Shown here piece after piece: positions 6,662-8,410 of a stretch of 8,410 bases of DNA. Source of the stretch: Thermodesulfovibrionales bacterium (GTDB lineage Bacteria > Nitrospirota > Thermodesulfovibrionia > Thermodesulfovibrionales > SM23-35); assembly GCA_022865525.1 (NCBI GenBank), contig JALHSV010000194.1:1-8410 (forward strand), given 5' to 3'. Both the position numbers and the translations under genes were made by a program. Each line of letters starts with the position of its first letter. Within the stretch, counting starts at the first letter, position 1. The notes beneath the pieces are model-generated. The model made no database searches and was not told the origin of the DNA. It was given only the letters and a program-made list of their open reading frames with translations.

Positions 6662-6967
6662 ATGGCAGAAGAAACCTATCCGATCAATATATGGATCAAT
6701 GAAGAGCGACTTGAGAAACTCCAGGCAGCAGGACTTGCTAGTATGACAAAAGAAGTATTGGCAGGCTTGAAGGTTATCGCTGTTCCCAATACGGCAGATC
6801 AGCGGGACAAGATTCTGAAAATATTCCCGGTGGCAAAATATGATGCTGCTACAACAAGAAGCATCGAGAATATGCCAAGACAAATAAAAGATAAGATCTT
6901 TGATCTCATCGTTAAAAACAAATCATTAAATGTCATGGATGAATTTATTAAGTCCGTGGAGAAATAA
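6662..6967 (+). CDS. Uncharacterised 101-residue soluble protein between sat and aprB
   Basis: I do not recognise this family. It is a real gene by context: an excellent AAGGAGG (6648-6654) seven bases before the ATG, the same strand and SD style as its neighbours, 32 bp after sat and 80 bp before aprB. The protein has no cysteine and no histidine, so a bound iron-sulfur cluster or haem is unlikely. No signal peptide or membrane segment is seen, so it should be cytoplasmic. By eye it is mixed alpha/beta: strand PINIWI (7-12), helix NEERLEKLQAAG (13-24), helix 29-36, strand KVIAVP (37-42), helix DQRDKILKIF (46-55), then long charged helices around 66-86 and 91-100 rich in Lys. The position suggests a role tied to Sat or APS reductase, such as an assembly, partner or channelling protein. 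That is inference from location only. Confidence 0.85.
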   Translation: MAEETYPINIWINEERLEKLQAAGLASMTKEVLAGLKVIAVPNTADQRDKILKIFPVAKYDAATTRSIENMPRQIKDKIFDLIVKNKSLNVMDEFIKSVEK

Positions 6968-6975
6968 CAGAAGGG

Positions 6976-6985
6976 AAGGAGGTGG
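6976..6985 (+). promoter_or_regulatory. Shine-Dalgarno-like sequence with no gene
   Basis: AAGGAGGTGG stands nine bases after the stop of the 101-residue gene and is as strong as the real SDs of aprB and aprA. No ATG follows at a usable distance; the nearest TTG frame encodes only about six codons. It is either a relic, a ribosome standby site, or chance purine-rich sequence. Confidence 0.4.
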
Positions 6986-7047
6986 AAGGACACGTTCGTT
7001 TTATTGTTTTTCAAACTCTACTAAAACTTTCAAGGAGGTGTATTTAA

Positions 7048-7467
7048 ATGCCAAGTTTTGTAATTACTGAAAAGTGTGATGGTTGCAAGGCACAGGACAA
7101 GACTGCATGTCAGCATATCTGTCCTCACGATTTGATGGCACTCGACAGAGAAAAGATGAAGGCTTACAATCAGGAGCCTGAGCAGTGCTGGGAATGTTTT
7201 AACTGCGTAAAGATCTGCCCGCAGCAGGCAGTCGAGGTAAGGGGTTACTCAGATTTTGTACCTCTTGGATCCAGCACTATTCCACTGAGAGGAACAGAGG
7301 ACATCATGTGGACAATCAAGTTCAGGAGTGGATTACTCAAGAGGTTCAAATTCCCTATCAGGACCACTGTTGAAGGTTCTGTTGATCCCTATGCAGGCAA
7401 ACCAGAGCCTGATTTCGCATCGATAAAGAAGCCTGGTTTGTTTACCAAACCAGCAAGAACTGAATAA
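7048..7467 (+). CDS. aprB: Adenylylsulfate (APS) reductase beta subunit, 2x[4Fe-4S]
   Basis: AprB carries electrons to the FAD of AprA for reduction of APS to sulfite and AMP in the cytoplasm. The 139 residues contain two ferredoxin-type cluster motifs: C10-x2-C13-x7-C21-x3-C25-P and C47-x2-C50-x2-C53-x3-C57-P. The longer spacing in the first motif is typical of AprB. Trp48 sits between the first two cysteines of the second motif, matching the Trp-B48 reported at the cluster/FAD interface in the Archaeoglobus enzyme. After a short linker, residues 60-139 form the strand region and tail that wrap the alpha subunit (GTEDIMWTIKFRSG at 82-95). Start at 7048 with AAGGAGGTG at 7032-7040. It precedes aprA by 19 bp in the usual B-A order. 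The 80-bp gap before it is the longest inside this gene set. Confidence 0.98.
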   Translation: MPSFVITEKCDGCKAQDKTACQHICPHDLMALDREKMKAYNQEPEQCWECFNCVKICPQQAVEVRGYSDFVPLGSSTIPLRGTEDIMWTIKFRSGLLKRFKFPIRTTVEGSVDPYAGKPEPDFASIKKPGLFTKPARTE

Positions 7468-7486
7468 TTAAGGAGGTGAATATATA

Positions 7487-8410
7487 ATGGAAAAAGAAAC
7501 TTGTACATTTTCTTATTGTCAGAAGCCCGAAGTTACTGAGGTAGATTGCGACCTGCTTATCATGGGCGGCGGTATGGCTGGTTGCGGTGCAGCTTTTGAG
7601 GCATGCCGCTGGGCAAACGCGAAAGGACTGAAAGTAGTCATGGTTGATAAGGCTGCGACAGACAGAAGCGGCGCTGTTGCAATGGGTCTCTCCGCTATCA
7701 ACACCTATGTCGGCGAGAATAAGGTTGCCGATTACGTCAAATACGTCAGGAACGACCTCATGGGCATCATCAGGGAAGACCTCGTATTCGACCTCGGAAG
7801 ACACGTTGACGATTCAGTCGAATGTTTCGAAGAGTGGGGACTCCCCATCTGGAAAAAAGGCGATGACGGGTTCTCAATGGACGGTCATCAGGCGAGAGCA
7901 GCCGGGAAAAAATCCCTGAAAGAAGGCGGCACACCGGTAAGAACCGGTAAATGGCAGATCATGATCAATGGTGAGTCCTACAAAGTTGTTGTTGCTGAGG
8001 CTGCAAAGAAGGCTCTTGAGACGAACAGAGCTGCAACTGGCATGGCACAGAACCATTATGAACGGGTATTCATTGTAAAGGCTGTCATGGATACAAACGG
8101 GAAAAACGTAGCCGCAGCCATCGGATTCAGCACGAGAGAAAACAAGATTTATTCCTTCAAAGCAAAGGCAATGCTTTGTGCAACTGCCGGCGCAGTTAAT
8201 TGCTTCAGACCGAGGTCGGTTGGTGAAGGTATGGGAAGAACCTGGTACCCGGTGTTTTGCGCTGGTTCAGGTTATGCCTTTGGCATGCAGGCTGGTGCAG
8301 AGCTGACCTTGATGGAGAACAGGTTCGTCCCTGCAAGGTTTAAGGACGGTTATGGACCGGTCGGCGCATGGTTCCTCTTTTTCAAGGCAAAAGCAACTGA
8401 CAGCTATGGT
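7487..8410 (+). CDS. aprA: Adenylylsulfate (APS) reductase alpha subunit, N-terminal half, cut by window edge
   Basis: AprA is the FAD-bearing catalytic subunit that reduces APS to sulfite plus AMP; it belongs to the succinate dehydrogenase/fumarate reductase flavoprotein superfamily. I translated 308 codons from the ATG at 7487 (SD AAGGAGGTG, 7470-7478), open to the edge; full-length proteins are about 610-660. Residues 22-34 form the FAD dinucleotide fold (LLIMGGGMAGCG), followed by RSGAVAMGLSAINTY at 60-74. Very conserved family blocks follow: FDLGRHVDDS (101-110), GKWQIMINGESYKV (154-167), RPRSVGEGMGRTWYP (241-255) and NRFVPARFKDGYGPVGAWF (278-296). Asn72, Trp253, Arg284 and Leu297 align with the active-site Asn74, Trp234, Arg265 and Leu278 described for Archaeoglobus fulgidus, so the substrate pocket looks intact as far as it is visible. 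The ORF is not interrupted. qmoABC often follows aprA in sulfate reducers but lies outside the window. Confidence 0.97.
   Translation, partial: MEKETCTFSYCQKPEVTEVDCDLLIMGGGMAGCGAAFEACRWANAKGLKVVMVDKAATDRSGAVAMGLSAINTYVGENKVADYVKYVRNDLMGIIREDLVFDLGRHVDDSVECFEEWGLPIWKKGDDGFSMDGHQARAAGKKSLKEGGTPVRTGKWQIMINGESYKVVVAEAAKKALETNRAATGMAQNHYERVFIVKAVMDTNGKNVAAAIGFSTRENKIYSFKAKAMLCATAGAVNCFRPRSVGEGMGRTWYPVFCAGSGYAFGMQAGAELTLMENRFVPARFKDGYGPVGAWFLFFKAKATDSYG

Noticed and set aside
7003..7024. Internal promoter upstream of aprB (TACTAA as -10)
   Set aside because: No acceptable -35 at 16-18 bases; too weak to list as a feature, though mentioned with the orphan SD.
1..8410. Mobile element, CRISPR array or defence system
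   Set aside because: No transposase, integrase, terminal inverted repeat, regularly spaced repeat or defence domain is seen. All but two genes belong to well-known core or sulfur-metabolism families.

Overview
The window carries two divergent blocks of ordinary bacterial chromosome. No mobile element, rRNA, tRNA or CRISPR array is visible. Everything left of about 3.7 kb is on the minus strand and is a cell-shape operon. Read in its own direction it runs RDD-family membrane protein, mreB, mreC, mreD, then mrdA (penicillin-binding protein 2), which leaves the window after its catalytic SxxK motif. The genes are packed with stop/start overlaps (TAATG twice, GTGA once), so they are almost certainly one transcript with coupled translation. 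Together they encode the Rod-type elongation machinery: MreB filaments, the MreC/MreD membrane linkers and the PBP2 transpeptidase.

The plus strand begins with rdgB (XTP/dITP pyrophosphatase). An extended -10 promoter precedes it and a candidate intrinsic terminator follows it. After an AT-rich gap of about 240 bp comes a co-directional set: adk (adenylate kinase), sat (ATP sulfurylase), a 101-residue protein I do not recognise, aprB and aprA (APS reductase beta and alpha). aprA is cut by the right edge at 308 codons. Sat and AprBA are the cytoplasmic sulfate-activation and APS-reduction steps of dissimilatory sulfate reduction. Sat spends ATP to make APS and PPi, AprBA makes sulfite and AMP, and Adk converts AMP plus ATP into two ADP. 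The order adk-sat-apr therefore follows the adenylate flow of the pathway.

The organism is a rod-forming or elongating bacterium with moderate GC and dissimilatory sulfur metabolism. Most likely it is an anaerobic sulfate reducer such as a Nitrospirota (Thermodesulfovibrio-like) or Desulfobacterota member. That placement is inference from gene content and general protein character, not a search. The same enzymes can run backwards in sulfur oxidisers, and the window alone does not fix the direction. The most interesting item is the small cysteine-free protein encoded between sat and aprB.
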